The position numbers and the translations under genes are program-made. Under the pieces are notes generated by a model. It was not told the origin of the DNA. It did no database searches and saw only the letters and a program-made list of their open reading frames with translations. Shown here piece after piece: positions 1 through 7,869 of a stretch of 49,124 nt of DNA. The stretch is from Micromonospora sp. AMSO31t (lineage in GTDB: Bacteria; Actinomycetota; Actinomycetes; Mycobacteriales; Micromonosporaceae). The DNA lies in NCBI RefSeq assembly GCF_008868175.1, contig NZ_WBKT01000030.1, positions 1 through 49,124 of the forward strand. Reading direction: 5' to 3'. Every line of letters begins with the position of its first letter. The first letter of the stretch is position 1.

Positions 1-2
1 GG

Positions 3-881
3 TCAGCGGGGGCTGGGCAGGGCGGGGTGGACGCGGACGACCACGGCGGTGGCGTTGTCCTCGCCGCCCTCGGCCAGGCTGGCGGCGAGCACGGCCTGCG
101 CGGTCCGCGCCGGGTCACGCCGCGCCGCCAGGAGGTCGCGCAGCCGGTGGTAGCCGAGCTGGTCGCTCACCCCGTCGGTGCAGAGCAGCCAGGTGTCCCC
201 GCTGCGCAGCGGCACGGCGAGCAGGTCCGGCTCGGGCTTGTCCGGGTGGCCGACGTAGCGCAGCAGCTGGTAGCGGGCCCGGGCCGCCTCCGGCGAGTCG
301 GGTGGCCACCACCCGTGCAGCAGGCCGAGCCAGGCCATGGTGTGGTCGACGGTCACCAGCTCCAGCAGGCCGTCGCGCAGCCGGTACGCCCGCGAGTCGC
401 CGAGCTGGACCAGCCAGCCCTGCCCGCCGTCGGGCTCGGCGACCAGGGCGGTGAGCGTGCAGCCGGTCAGCCCGGCGAGTCCCGCCCCGGCCCGGCGTAC
501 CCGGAGCTGGGTCTCGGCCGTGGCGGCGCGCAGCCGGGCGGCGTCGAGGGCCGGCCAGCCGGCGCGGACCTGCGCCACGAAGGTGGTCATGGCGGTGCCG
601 CCGGCGATCCGGCTGCCCTCGCCGTCGCCCATGCCGTCGGCGACCGCGGCCAGCGGCAGCTCCGGGTCGACGTGCAGGACGTCGAAGTTCTCCGCGTAGC
701 GGTGCCCGACCACGCTGCCGCCGGCGATTTCCAGGGTGAGCCGGCCGACGGTCAGCCGGCGGGTGGCCTGGACCGGCTGGTCCAGCGGGCGGCGGCGGAA
801 CACCTGCGGACCGTAGCACCGGTCCGGGCCGTGGATCGGCAGGTCGCGGCGACGTGTCGGCCTGTCAACCGGGGTTGACAA
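3..881 (-). CDS. PP2C-family serine/threonine protein phosphatase
   Basis: Soluble metal-dependent phosphatase of the PP2C type, expected to remove phosphate from Ser/Thr on cytoplasmic proteins. The metal-binding signatures are visible: ADGMGDGEG near the start of the domain, LGDSRAYRL in the middle, CTDGVSD and then GEDNAT at the end. No membrane segment or extra sensor domain is present. The longest frame begins with a TTG at 881, which lies inside an operator-like palindrome and has a poor ribosome site. A GTG at 803 (reading FRRRPLDQ) is a likely alternative start that keeps the whole domain. The gene is divergent from the small HTH gene, so the palindromes between them could affect both. 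The substrate cannot be told from the sequence. Confidence 0.87.
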   Translation of the reverse strand: MSTPVDRPTRRRDLPIHGPDRCYGPQVFRRRPLDQPVQATRRLTVGRLTLEIAGGSVVGHRYAENFDVLHVDPELPLAAVADGMGDGEGSRIAGGTAMTTFVAQVRAGWPALDAARLRAATAETQLRVRRAGAGLAGLTGCTLTALVAEPDGGQGWLVQLGDSRAYRLRDGLLELVTVDHTMAWLGLLHGWWPPDSPEAARARYQLLRYVGHPDKPEPDLLAVPLRSGDTWLLCTDGVSDQLGYHRLRDLLAARRDPARTAQAVLAASLAEGGEDNATAVVVRVHPALPSPR

Positions 882-906
882 ACGCCGTCCGTCAACCTAA
901 GTTGAC
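863..906 (+). promoter_or_regulatory. Promoter with two operator palindromes for the HTH/Clp-N pair
   Basis: TGTCAACCGGGGTTGACA (863-880) has 8-base arms, and GTCAACCTAAGTTGAC (891-906) has 6-base arms of the same word. A near-consensus promoter is embedded in them: TTGACA (875-880), 17 bases, TAAGTT (898-903). The expected start of transcription falls on the ATG at 910, so the mRNA would be leaderless. Autoregulation by the adjacent HTH protein is an inference from position. Confidence 0.72.
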
Positions 907-909
907 AGC

Positions 910-1146
910 ATGAGTCAGGCGACGGAACTCGCGGCGGCAGCCGGCAGCACCGACCCGAAGGTCGGGCTGCGGGCGGTGCTCGCCCTGCGCCGGCTGCTCG
1001 AACGGCTGGAGGTGGTCCAGGTGGACAACGCCCGACGGCAGGGCTGGTCCTGGCAGGAGATCGCCGACGCCCTCGAGGTCAGCCGGCAGGCGGTCCACAA
1101 GAAGCACGCCGGGCGACCGGCGGTCCGCGGAAGCTGGGAGGCGTGA
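910..1146 (+). CDS. Small helix-turn-helix protein (78 aa), probable autoregulator
   Basis: The protein is a helical N-terminal stretch followed by a clear HTH near residues 44-66: SWQEIADALEVSRQAVHKKH. It has no ligand-binding domain. There is no Shine-Dalgarno sequence before the ATG, which fits the leaderless promoter seen just upstream. Two matching palindromes cover the -35 and -10 boxes, which suggests that the protein represses its own operon. Its stop overlaps the start of the Clp-N gene (TGATG), so the two are translationally coupled. The pairing suggests a small stress- or proteostasis-related regulatory unit; the signal it senses is unknown. Confidence 0.82.
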   Translation: MSQATELAAAAGSTDPKVGLRAVLALRRLLERLEVVQVDNARRQGWSWQEIADALEVSRQAVHKKHAGRPAVRGSWEA

Positions 1147-1721
1147 TGTTCGAACGATTCACCGACCGGGCCCGCGCGGTGGTGCACCACGCGGTCGACG
1201 AGGCGCGCACCGAGGGCCGGCGGCCGGTCGGCACCGAGCACCTGCTGCTCGGCGTGCTCGCCGACGGCGACAACCTGGCCGTCCGGGTGCTCTCGGCCGG
1301 CGGCATCCGGGCCGAGGACCTGCGCGCCGCCGTGGCCCGGCACACCGCGCACGGGGTCGACGGCCTCGGCGCGGCGGACGCGGCGGCGCTGCGCGAGATC
1401 GGCATCGACCTCGCCGCGATCGTCGCCCGGATCGAGGAGTCCTTCGGCCCGGACGCGCTGCGCGAGGCGGCCCCCGCCCCGCGCCGGTGGTGGGGTCGCC
1501 GCCCGGGCAACGGGCGGTTCTCGCCCCGGGCCAAGAAGGTGCTGGAGCTGTCCCTGCGGGAGGCGCTGCGGCTGCGCCACCACCACATCGGCACCGAGCA
1601 CATCCTGCTCGGCCTGCTGCGCGAGGGCAACGGGTTGGCCGCGCTGGTGCTCACCGAGGCCGGTGCGGACCTCGACGACCTGCGCCGGCGGGTCGAGGCG
1701 GCCCTGCGCGCGGCGGCCTGA
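1146..1721 (+). CDS. Clp N-terminal (ClpC/ClpA-type) domain protein without ATPase
   Basis: The protein has two copies of the Clp N-terminal repeat. The first begins near residue 1 with FERFTDRARAVV and GTEHLLLGVL; the second begins near residue 118 with FSPRAKKVLELSL and GTEHILLGLL. These domains normally bind substrates or adaptors for the ClpC unfoldase. There is no AAA+ module here, so it is a free-standing N-domain protein of about 191 residues. A basic, Trp-rich linker (RRWWGRRPGNGR) joins the halves. The ATG at 1146 overlaps the stop of the HTH gene by one base; a GTG directly before it is an equivalent alternative. It may act as an adaptor or decoy for Clp protease, which is inference. 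Confidence 0.86.
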   Translation: MFERFTDRARAVVHHAVDEARTEGRRPVGTEHLLLGVLADGDNLAVRVLSAGGIRAEDLRAAVARHTAHGVDGLGAADAAALREIGIDLAAIVARIEESFGPDALREAAPAPRRWWGRRPGNGRFSPRAKKVLELSLREALRLRHHHIGTEHILLGLLREGNGLAALVLTEAGADLDDLRRRVEAALRAAA

Positions 1722-1726
1722 CCGGG

Positions 1727-1745
1727 CCGGCCGGCCGCCGGCCGG
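1727..1745 (+). terminator. Hairpin after the Clp-N gene
   Basis: Two CCGGCCGG arms separated by CCG lie immediately after the stop codon. There is no T-run, as is usual for GC-rich actinomycete terminators. Confidence 0.45.
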
Positions 1746-1824
1746 GTTCAAACCTGATTGCGGTCCTCGCAACGTCCGCGGCCGTCGGGTCGCCCAGCCG
1801 CCCCGGTTGCTGCACACTTGCGCC

Positions 1825-2832
1825 GTGGACGGTGGAGACGAGAAGCGCCCGTTGACCGCGGACAACCCCGCACCACGCTCGGCTGTGGTGGTCAACCCGG
1901 TCAAGGTGACCGATCTCGACGAGTTCCGCCGGACGGTGGACGGCGCCCTCGCCGCCGCCGGCTGGCCCGAGCCCGCCTGGTACGAGACCACGGTCGAGGA
2001 CCCGGGCCGGGGCCAGACCGAGGCGGCCGTCGAGGCCGGCGCCGAGGTGGTCTTCGCCTGTGGCGGGGACGGCACCGTGATGGCCTGCGTGACCGCCCTG
2101 GCCGGCACCGACGTCGCGCTCGCCGTGCTGCCCCAGGGCACCGGCAACCTGCTCGCCGCCAACCTCGGCCTCTCCGGCGATCTCGCCGCCGGGCTGGAGG
2201 TCGCCGTCGAGCGGGGCGTGCGCCGGCTCGACGTGGGCGCGGTCGGCGACCGGTGCTTCGCCGTGATGGCGGGAATGGGCTTCGACGCGCAGATGCTCGA
2301 CTCCACCTCCGAGACGACCAAGAAGCGGATCGGCTGGCCGGCCTACGTGGTGGGGGCGGCCAAGCACCTGCGGGACCGCCCCATGCGGGTCTCCATCCGG
2401 ATCGACGGCGGGCCGCCGCTGCGCCGGCGGGCCCGCTCGGTGCTGGTCGGCAACGTCGGCCGGCTCCAGGGCGGGGTACGCCTGCTCACCGACGCCGAGC
2501 CGGACGACGGCTGGCTCGACGTGGCGGTGCTGACCCCGCGGACGCTCGGCCACTGGCTCGCCCTCGGCTGGGCGGTGGTGCGGCGGAGGGGCAGCGTGCC
2601 CCGGATGGAGGTGTTCCGGGCGCGCAAGGTCGAGATCACCAGCAACCGGGCGCAGCCCCGGCAGCTCGACGGCGACCTCATCGAGCCGGGGCGGTCGCTG
2701 AAGGTCGAGATCCGGCCCGGGGCGCTCTGGCTCTGCGTGCCGCGGCCGGCCCAGCACCCGGACCTGTCGGTCGACGCCGACGCCGCCGCCGAGCGCGGCG
2801 AACGGCTCGTCGAGGGAACCCGGCATGAGTAG
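1825..2832 (+). CDS. Diacylglycerol/lipid kinase family protein (YegS/DagK type)
   Basis: The protein belongs to the DAGK catalytic superfamily, which transfers phosphate from ATP to diacylglycerol or a related lipid at the membrane face. The nucleotide-binding motif GGDGT lies at residues 80-84, followed by PQGTGNLLA near 97-105, and a C-terminal lobe contains QLDGDLIEPGRSLKV. Length (335 aa) is normal for the family. I chose the GTG at 1825 because it begins the first conserved strand region (SAVVVNPVK) and no ribosome site supports starts further upstream. The end overlaps the following BrkB gene by 8 bases (ATGAGTAG), so the two are co-translated. A link to phospholipid turnover or glycolipid synthesis is likely. 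Confidence 0.87.
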   Translation: MDGGDEKRPLTADNPAPRSAVVVNPVKVTDLDEFRRTVDGALAAAGWPEPAWYETTVEDPGRGQTEAAVEAGAEVVFACGGDGTVMACVTALAGTDVALAVLPQGTGNLLAANLGLSGDLAAGLEVAVERGVRRLDVGAVGDRCFAVMAGMGFDAQMLDSTSETTKKRIGWPAYVVGAAKHLRDRPMRVSIRIDGGPPLRRRARSVLVGNVGRLQGGVRLLTDAEPDDGWLDVAVLTPRTLGHWLALGWAVVRRRGSVPRMEVFRARKVEITSNRAQPRQLDGDLIEPGRSLKVEIRPGALWLCVPRPAQHPDLSVDADAAAERGERLVEGTRHE

Positions 2833-3823
2833 CACCAAGCTCGTCCCCGAGACCCGGTTGATGGCGAAGGAGGAGCTCTCCGCCGACGCCTGGCACACCC
2901 TGCGCCGCCACGGCGGCTGGTGCCTGCTCCGGGACGCCTTCATCCGGTTCCGCTACGGCGACGGCTTCAGCCACTCCCGGGCCTTCGCGTTGCAGCTCTG
3001 CCTGGCCGTGGTGCCGTTCCTCATCGCGCTCACCGGCCTCATCACCGACCTCGGCGTCGACGAAGGCGGCAAGGTCGTCGCCGACACCGTGCTCGCGATC
3101 ACCCCGGGCCAGAGCGAGTCGATGGTGCAGGAACTGCTGGTCGACAGCGAGCGCACCGAGGATGCCGGTGAGCTGGCGCTGACCCTCGGCCTGCTGACCG
3201 GCCTGGTCGCGCTCACCACGACCATGGCGCAGATCGAGCGGGGCGCGAACCGGATCTACGGCGTCGAGCGGGACCGCCCGGCCCTGTTCAAGTACCTGCG
3301 CGCCGCGGTCCTCGCGCTGGTGGCCGGCGTGCCCGCGCTGGCCGGGTTCCTCATCCTCGTCGGCGGCCGGGCCATGGGCGACTCGGTGCGGCGGCACTAC
3401 GAGTGGGGCGACGTCGCGCACGGGGCGTGGGACGTCATCCGCTGGCCGCTCAGCCTCGGCCTGACCGTGCTCGCCGTGGCGGTGCTGTTCCGGCACGCGC
3501 CCCGGCGCAACCAGCCCGGCCTGTCCTGGCTCTTCTTCGGCGCCGGCATCGCCACCGCGCTCTGGTGGCTGGCCAGCCTGCTGCTCGCCGCCTATGTGAA
3601 GTACAGCGGCGGGTTCGGGCAGACGTACGGCGCGCTGACCGGCATGATGGCCCTGCTGCTCTGGGCCAACCTGACCGGGATGGCGCTCTTCGGCGGGCTG
3701 GCCTTCGCCGCCCAGTTGGAGGCGATGCGGATCGGCGTGGAGGAGCCCGCCCAGCCCGACCTCTGGCAGCCGGAGGCCGAGCGCGAGGAGCTGCTCGACA
3801 CCGGCGACATGACCGCCCTCTGA
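2825..3823 (+). CDS. YihY/BrkB-family inner-membrane protein
   Basis: A polytopic membrane protein of 332 residues with about six hydrophobic segments. The first contains ALQLCLAVVPFLIALTGLI; later ones contain LAGFLILVGG, LSLGLTVLAVAVLF and LLLWANLTGMALFGGLAF. The pattern GQTYGALTGMMALLLWANLT near residues 263-282 is typical of the YihY/BrkB (formerly 'ribonuclease BN') family. That family is membrane-embedded and has no proven enzymatic role. The gene overlaps the upstream lipid kinase and ends in a hairpin. The C-terminal tail is acidic and cytoplasmic. Confidence 0.85.
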   Translation: MSSTKLVPETRLMAKEELSADAWHTLRRHGGWCLLRDAFIRFRYGDGFSHSRAFALQLCLAVVPFLIALTGLITDLGVDEGGKVVADTVLAITPGQSESMVQELLVDSERTEDAGELALTLGLLTGLVALTTTMAQIERGANRIYGVERDRPALFKYLRAAVLALVAGVPALAGFLILVGGRAMGDSVRRHYEWGDVAHGAWDVIRWPLSLGLTVLAVAVLFRHAPRRNQPGLSWLFFGAGIATALWWLASLLLAAYVKYSGGFGQTYGALTGMMALLLWANLTGMALFGGLAFAAQLEAMRIGVEEPAQPDLWQPEAEREELLDTGDMTAL

Positions 3824-3826
3824 CGC

Positions 3827-3845
3827 CACGCCGGCTTCCGGCGTG
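3827..3845 (+). terminator. Hairpin after the BrkB gene
   Basis: The arms CACGCCGG and CCGGCGTG are separated by CTT, four bases after the stop codon. There is no T-run. It abuts the promoter of the next gene. Confidence 0.5.
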
Positions 3846-3868
3846 TACGTGGAGTCCGAATCGGGTAC
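3843..3868 (+). promoter_or_regulatory. Candidate stress-sigma (SigB/SigH-like) promoter for the PAP2 gene
   Basis: GTGT (3843-3846), 16 bases, then GGGTAC (3863-3868) resembles the actinomycete SigB-type pattern (GTTT, spacer, GGGTAT). It lies 36 bases before the GTG start of the PAP2 gene. Confidence 0.45.
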
Positions 3869-3904
3869 TGCGCGCCTCGCAGCAGACGGAGGGGGAGGTG
3901 CGGG

Positions 3905-5395
3905 GTGACCGCGGTCAAGGAGGCGACTCGCCGCCCGCTCGGCCATTTCGCCGAGCGGAGCCTGGCGGGGCTGCTCGTCGTGGCCGGCGCGGGTGTCGGG
4001 TTCGGCGTGCTGCTCATGCTCGTGCGGTTCCACTGGGGTCCGCTCTACCGCGCCGACCACGAGGCGGCCGAATGGTTCAACGGACTCGTGGCGCCGCACC
4101 ACCCGCTGGTCACCGTGCTCCAGGCGGTCACCGACCTGGGCGGGCGGCCGGTGCTCATCTGGCTGGTCACCATCGCGGTGGTCGGCCTGCTGATCCGCCG
4201 CCAGTCCCGGCTGGCCGTCTACCTGATCATCACCGGGGTGGGCGGGCTGATCCTCGACCCGTCGCTCAAGGCGCTGGTCGGCCGGCTGCGCCCGGTGGTG
4301 GACGTGCCGGTGGCCAGCGCCCCCGGCAACAGCTTCCCGAGCGGGCACGCGCTCGGCTCGTTCGTCGCGTACGGGGCGCTGCTGCTGGTGTTCCTGCCGG
4401 CCGTGGCGCCCCGCTGGCGCAAGCCGGCCATCGCCGTCGCCGGCCTGCTGGTCGTCCTCATCGGGCTGACCCGGATCGCGCTGGGCGTGCACTTCGTCTC
4501 GGACGTGCTCGGCGGCTGGCTGCTCGGCGCGGCCTGGCTGGGCGTCACGGCGTACGCCTTCCGGCTGTGGCGGCGCGAGCGCGGCCGGCCGGTGCCGCCG
4601 CTGACCGAGGGTCTGGAGCCCGAGGCGGGGGAGGAGATCACGCCCGCCCCGGCGGAGGAGCACGTCCTGGAGCATCCCCGCTCGTCGGTGGCCGAACTGC
4701 TGGTCGGCTGGGTGCTCGTCTTCGGCGCCCTCTACGCCTTCGGCATGTACGTCAGCTACCACGCCAAGGGCACCGTGTTCGACACGCTGGACACCGAGGT
4801 GCCGCACTGGTTCGCCGACCGGCGCACCGACGCGCTCACCGACCTGAGCTGGTGGTGGAGCAAGTTCGGCGACACGCACGCCATCCTGCTGGTCTCGCTG
4901 GTGTTCTGCCCGATCGTGCTGGCGATCTGGAAGCGGTGGCGGCCGGTGCTGTTCGTGGTGCTGGCGTTGTTCGGCGAGCTGAGCCTCTTCCTGGCCACGG
5001 CCCGGGTGGTCGAGCGGCCGCGCCCGCCGGTGGAAAACCTGGACGGGCAGATGCCCACCTCGTCGTTCCCGTCCGGGCACATCGCGGCGACCATCTGCCT
5101 GTGGGCCGCCATGGCGATCATCGTGCTGCCCCGCACCGACCGCTGGTGGCGCTGGCTCTTCGTGGCCATGGCCGTGATCATGCCGGTCGGGGTGGCCACC
5201 TCCCGGATGTACCGGGGCATGCACCACCCGACCGACTTCATGGGCGCGATCCTGCTCGGCGCGCTCTGGCTCTCGCTGCTCTGGTGGGTGGTGCGCCCCA
5301 ACGCCGACGTGCGCGCGGGCAACCGGCCGGCCATCGAGTCGGAACAGGTGCACGAACTCGACGACGAGCTGGCCAAGGCCGGCCGGGAGGACTGA
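3905..5395 (+). CDS. Tandem PAP2 (type 2 phosphatidic acid phosphatase) membrane protein
   Basis: A 496-residue membrane protein carrying two complete PAP2 modules, joined by an acidic linker near residues 222-260. Module 1 has all three phosphatase signatures: K122...RP130, FPSGH (144-148) and TR...GVHFVSD (H196, D200). Module 2 has SFPSGH and SRMYRGMHHPTD, but the lysine of the first signature is missing (ATARVVERPRP). Substrates of the family are lipid phosphates or undecaprenyl pyrophosphate at the outer membrane face. The GTG start follows a strong GGAGG-type ribosome site. It is followed after 10 bases by an EEP hydrolase gene, probably in one transcript. A stress-type promoter lies upstream. 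Confidence 0.88.
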   Translation: MTAVKEATRRPLGHFAERSLAGLLVVAGAGVGFGVLLMLVRFHWGPLYRADHEAAEWFNGLVAPHHPLVTVLQAVTDLGGRPVLIWLVTIAVVGLLIRRQSRLAVYLIITGVGGLILDPSLKALVGRLRPVVDVPVASAPGNSFPSGHALGSFVAYGALLLVFLPAVAPRWRKPAIAVAGLLVVLIGLTRIALGVHFVSDVLGGWLLGAAWLGVTAYAFRLWRRERGRPVPPLTEGLEPEAGEEITPAPAEEHVLEHPRSSVAELLVGWVLVFGALYAFGMYVSYHAKGTVFDTLDTEVPHWFADRRTDALTDLSWWWSKFGDTHAILLVSLVFCPIVLAIWKRWRPVLFVVLALFGELSLFLATARVVERPRPPVENLDGQMPTSSFPSGHIAATICLWAAMAIIVLPRTDRWWRWLFVAMAVIMPVGVATSRMYRGMHHPTDFMGAILLGALWLSLLWWVVRPNADVRAGNRPAIESEQVHELDDELAKAGRED

Positions 5396-5405
5396 TCGGG
5401 CGCCG

Positions 5406-6209
5406 ATGCTGCGGGCGATGACCTGGAACATCCGGACCGGCGGGCGGGACCGCGACGGCACCGACCGCCGGGACCGGATCGTCGCCGTGGTCACCGACCA
5501 GCGCCCCGACCTGCTGGCCCTGCAGGAGCTGCGCGGCCTGGACTCCGACGGCCGGCTGGCCGAGCTGGCGGAGCGGATGGGCATGGTGCCGCATGTCGCC
5601 CGGTCCTGCTTCGGGCAGGCGGTGGCCGTGCTGGTCCGCCCGCCGCTGCGGGTGCTCCGCGCGGGCCGGGTACGCCGCCCGTTCCACCACGCCGCCGCCC
5701 GGATCGAGGTGGCCACGGCGGACGGCCCGCTGACCGTGTTCAGCGCCCACCTGAGCCCGTACTCGGGCGGGCGGCGGCGGATGGAGGCCGACTGGCTGGC
5801 GGTGGCGGTGCGGCGCACCGGGGGAGAGCTGGCCCTGCTCGCCGGTGACCTGAACACCCTGGAGCCGGCCGTCGACCACACCGCCCGGCTCGCCGGCCTC
5901 AACGCCCTGCACCGGCGGCGCCACCTGCGCCGCGACGGCCGTACCGTCGACACCCGCGCGGTGGCGCGGCTGCTCGACGCGGGGCTGGTCGACCTGTGGC
6001 CGCGCACCGGCGGCGGCGAGCCGGCCGGGCTGACCGTGCCGACCCGGTACGGCGGGGCGGAGTTCGCCGGGATGCGGCTGGACTACCTGCTCGCCACCCC
6101 TGCGCTGACCGCGACGGCGCGCGCCGTCCGGGTGGTGCGCGGCGGCGACGCGGACCGCGCCTCCGACCACTACCCGGTCGTCGCCGACCTGGCGCTGGCG
6201 CCCGGCTGA
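5406..6209 (+). CDS. Endonuclease/exonuclease/phosphatase (EEP) family hydrolase
   Basis: A cytosolic metal-dependent phosphodiesterase/phosphatase-fold protein of 267 residues. The N-terminal TWNIRTGG and LALQELRG carry the Asn and Glu ligands. LLAGDLNTL carries the catalytic Asp/Asn, and the C-terminal DYLLA and ASDHYPVVADL supply the terminal Asp-His pair. All key EEP residues are therefore present. The family includes DNases, sphingomyelinases and inositol phosphatases, and the sequence does not tell which. There is no signal peptide. Its position 10 bases after a lipid-phosphatase gene makes a lipid or phosphate-ester substrate plausible. Confidence 0.86.
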   Translation: MLRAMTWNIRTGGRDRDGTDRRDRIVAVVTDQRPDLLALQELRGLDSDGRLAELAERMGMVPHVARSCFGQAVAVLVRPPLRVLRAGRVRRPFHHAAARIEVATADGPLTVFSAHLSPYSGGRRRMEADWLAVAVRRTGGELALLAGDLNTLEPAVDHTARLAGLNALHRRRHLRRDGRTVDTRAVARLLDAGLVDLWPRTGGGEPAGLTVPTRYGGAEFAGMRLDYLLATPALTATARAVRVVRGGDADRASDHYPVVADLALAPG

Positions 6210-6220
6210 CCGGAACGGCC

Positions 6221-6859
6221 CTAGCTCGCCAGGTCCGCGGCGACGATCGCGACGAAGATGAGCGTGACCAGCTCGCTGACCACCCAGGAGTGCGCGTTGG
6301 CCCAGTCGCGCACCCGGGGCAGCGCGGCGGTGGCCCGGTCGCCGAGCAGCAGCAGCGCCAGCAGGGGCAGGGCCAGCAGCAGGACGGTGAGCAGCAGGAA
6401 CGGCAGCAGGTGCCACCAGGGCCGGTCGTGCCCGGCCAGGCTGCCCGCCACCGACGCCATGATGGCCTCGTCGGTGGGCATGGCGAGGAAGAGCAGCACA
6501 CCGAGTGTGAACGCGAACGCGGGCCGGGGATCCTCCAGCCGGGCCATCCAGGACGGCGGCCGGCTGCGCCGGCGGCGCAGGAAGGTGGCCACCATGAACG
6601 CGACCAGCAGTGCCAGCACGATCCAGTCGATGAGGTGCCGGCTCCCGCTGTCCCGTGGTCCGTCGCCCACGCCGCGCCGGAGCGCCCGGAACACGCCGTA
6701 CCAGACGGTCAGCGGCACCAGGACGCCCAGCGCGGCGCCGAGCAGGAAGGCGGTCGAGCTGCGCCGTGGGCTACGGCTGGCCGCCAGGAAGACCGCGCTG
6801 ATCAGCTGCGGCCCGGCGATCATCACGATCGCCAGCGGCAGCACGCTCAGCAGGTCCAC
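6221..6859 (-). CDS. GAP-family (Sap, sulfolipid-1-addressing-like) membrane protein
   Basis: A 212-residue protein with about six hydrophobic segments. The opening (MDLLSVLPLAIVMIAGPQ), SPRRSSTAFLLGAALG and the conserved mid-region LEDPRPAFAFTLGVLLF fit the actinobacterial GAP family. One mycobacterial member helps move sulfolipid-1 to the surface; other members are uncharacterised, so a lipid export role is only suggestive. It is the last gene of a minus-strand group with a 39-residue membrane peptide, a hydrolase and an LLM oxidoreductase, with a 40-base gap to the nearest. Confidence 0.78.
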   Translation of the reverse strand: MDLLSVLPLAIVMIAGPQLISAVFLAASRSPRRSSTAFLLGAALGVLVPLTVWYGVFRALRRGVGDGPRDSGSRHLIDWIVLALLVAFMVATFLRRRRSRPPSWMARLEDPRPAFAFTLGVLLFLAMPTDEAIMASVAGSLAGHDRPWWHLLPFLLLTVLLLALPLLALLLLGDRATAALPRVRDWANAHSWVVSELVTLIFVAIVAADLAS

Positions 6860-6899
6860 GCCCTCATTCTCGGGAGGGCCGTCGGGGCGCGGGGCCGGT

Positions 6900-7019
6900 T
6901 CAGATGAGCAGGTTCAGCAGCACGGTCAGCACGACCGAGGCGACGATCGAGAAGAGGATCATCAGCAGGCAGCCGAGACCGCCGCCGAGAGGCCGGATCT
7001 CCGTGTTTCCGATGCGCAT
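6900..7019 (-). CDS. 39-residue single-span membrane peptide
   Basis: A very short gene: MRIGNTEIRPLGGGLGCLLM begins the peptide, followed by one continuous hydrophobic helix that ends in NLLI. The ATG at 7019 has an AAGGTGA ribosome site that overlaps the stop of the upstream hydrolase gene, four bases away, so coupling is very likely. The compact start and ribosome site argue that it is real. No enzymatic function is possible at this size; a membrane-associated partner or regulator is inferred. Confidence 0.62.
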   Translation of the reverse strand: MRIGNTEIRPLGGGLGCLLMILFSIVASVVLTVLLNLLI

Positions 7020-7023
7020 GGAC

Positions 7024-7869
7024 TCACCTTCGCAGGACGGGGGCCAGCAGGTCGCGGATCGCGTCGGCGACCTGGCCGGGAGCGGTGGTGACGACGTTGT
7101 GCGCGGCCCCCGGCACGGCGGCGGTCCGGCCGCCCGGCACCAGGCGGGCCGCCTCCACACGCCAGCCGGCCGGGACGACCGGGTCCCGGGTGCCGGTCAG
7201 CACCAGCGTCGGCGCGGTGACCCGGACCAGGTCCGCCTCGATCGGGTTGCGCACCGAGTGGGACAGGGTGGCGAACACCCGCCACGGGCGGGCGTCGAGG
7301 ACGTCGCGCAGCAGGATCGGCGCCTGCCACTTCGCCTCCCACAGGGTGTCCAGCAGCCACCGCCCGACCTGACCGCGTCGGGAACGGGCGGCCGGGTCGC
7401 TGGTCGGCCCGGCCAGCACCAGCGCGCTCACCAGGTCGGGGCGGCGGGCGGCGAGCGCCGCGACCACCTCCGCGCCGAACGAGTGTCCGAGCAGGCAGAC
7501 CGGCCCCAGCCGGTACGCGGTCAGCCAGTCCGCCAGGAACGCGGCGTGCCGGGGCACGTCGTACGCCGTGCCGGGACGCTCGGTCAGCCCGAAGCCGGGC
7601 AGGTCCGGCACGTACACGGGATGGGTGGCCGACAGGGCCACCGCCAGCGGGGTGAGGTAGCGGTGCGAGACGGCCAGGCCGTGCACCAGCACGACGGGCG
7701 GCCCGTCGCCGCCCGGGTCCGCCGACCGGCGGGTGTGCGTACGCAGGCCGTCGACCAGCCGGAACTCGCTGGTCAGGCCCGCGGCCGGCCGGGGCGCGGC
7801 CAGGGCCAGCCGCAACTCCGCCGGCCCGAAGCGTCCCGGTGGCGAGAGCCGGACCTCCCGGCCGGTCAC
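7024..7869 (-). CDS. Alpha/beta hydrolase
   Basis: A single-domain alpha/beta hydrolase of about 281 residues. The oxyanion segment VVLVHGLAVSH precedes the nucleophile elbow LLGHSFGAEV (Ser in GHSFG). An acid in TGTRDPVVPAG and a histidine in PGAAHNVV complete the triad. The family covers esterases, lipases and C-C hydrolases; no specific substrate is evident. The GTG start overlaps the stop of the upstream F420-dependent oxidoreductase gene (GTGA), which indicates coupled translation and perhaps a shared pathway. There is no signal peptide. Confidence 0.85.
   Translation of the reverse strand: MTGREVRLSPPGRFGPAELRLALAAPRPAAGLTSEFRLVDGLRTHTRRSADPGGDGPPVVLVHGLAVSHRYLTPLAVALSATHPVYVPDLPGFGLTERPGTAYDVPRHAAFLADWLTAYRLGPVCLLGHSFGAEVVAALAARRPDLVSALVLAGPTSDPAARSRRGQVGRWLLDTLWEAKWQAPILLRDVLDARPWRVFATLSHSVRNPIEADLVRVTAPTLVLTGTRDPVVPAGWRVEAARLVPGGRTAAVPGAAHNVVTTAPGQVADAIRDLLAPVLRR

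Noticed and set aside
2678..6007. Long open frame (about 1100 codons) on the minus strand opposite the lipid kinase, BrkB, PAP2 and EEP genes
   Set aside because: Arg/Gln/His/Pro-rich translation without motifs, the usual shadow of high third-position GC on the opposite strand.
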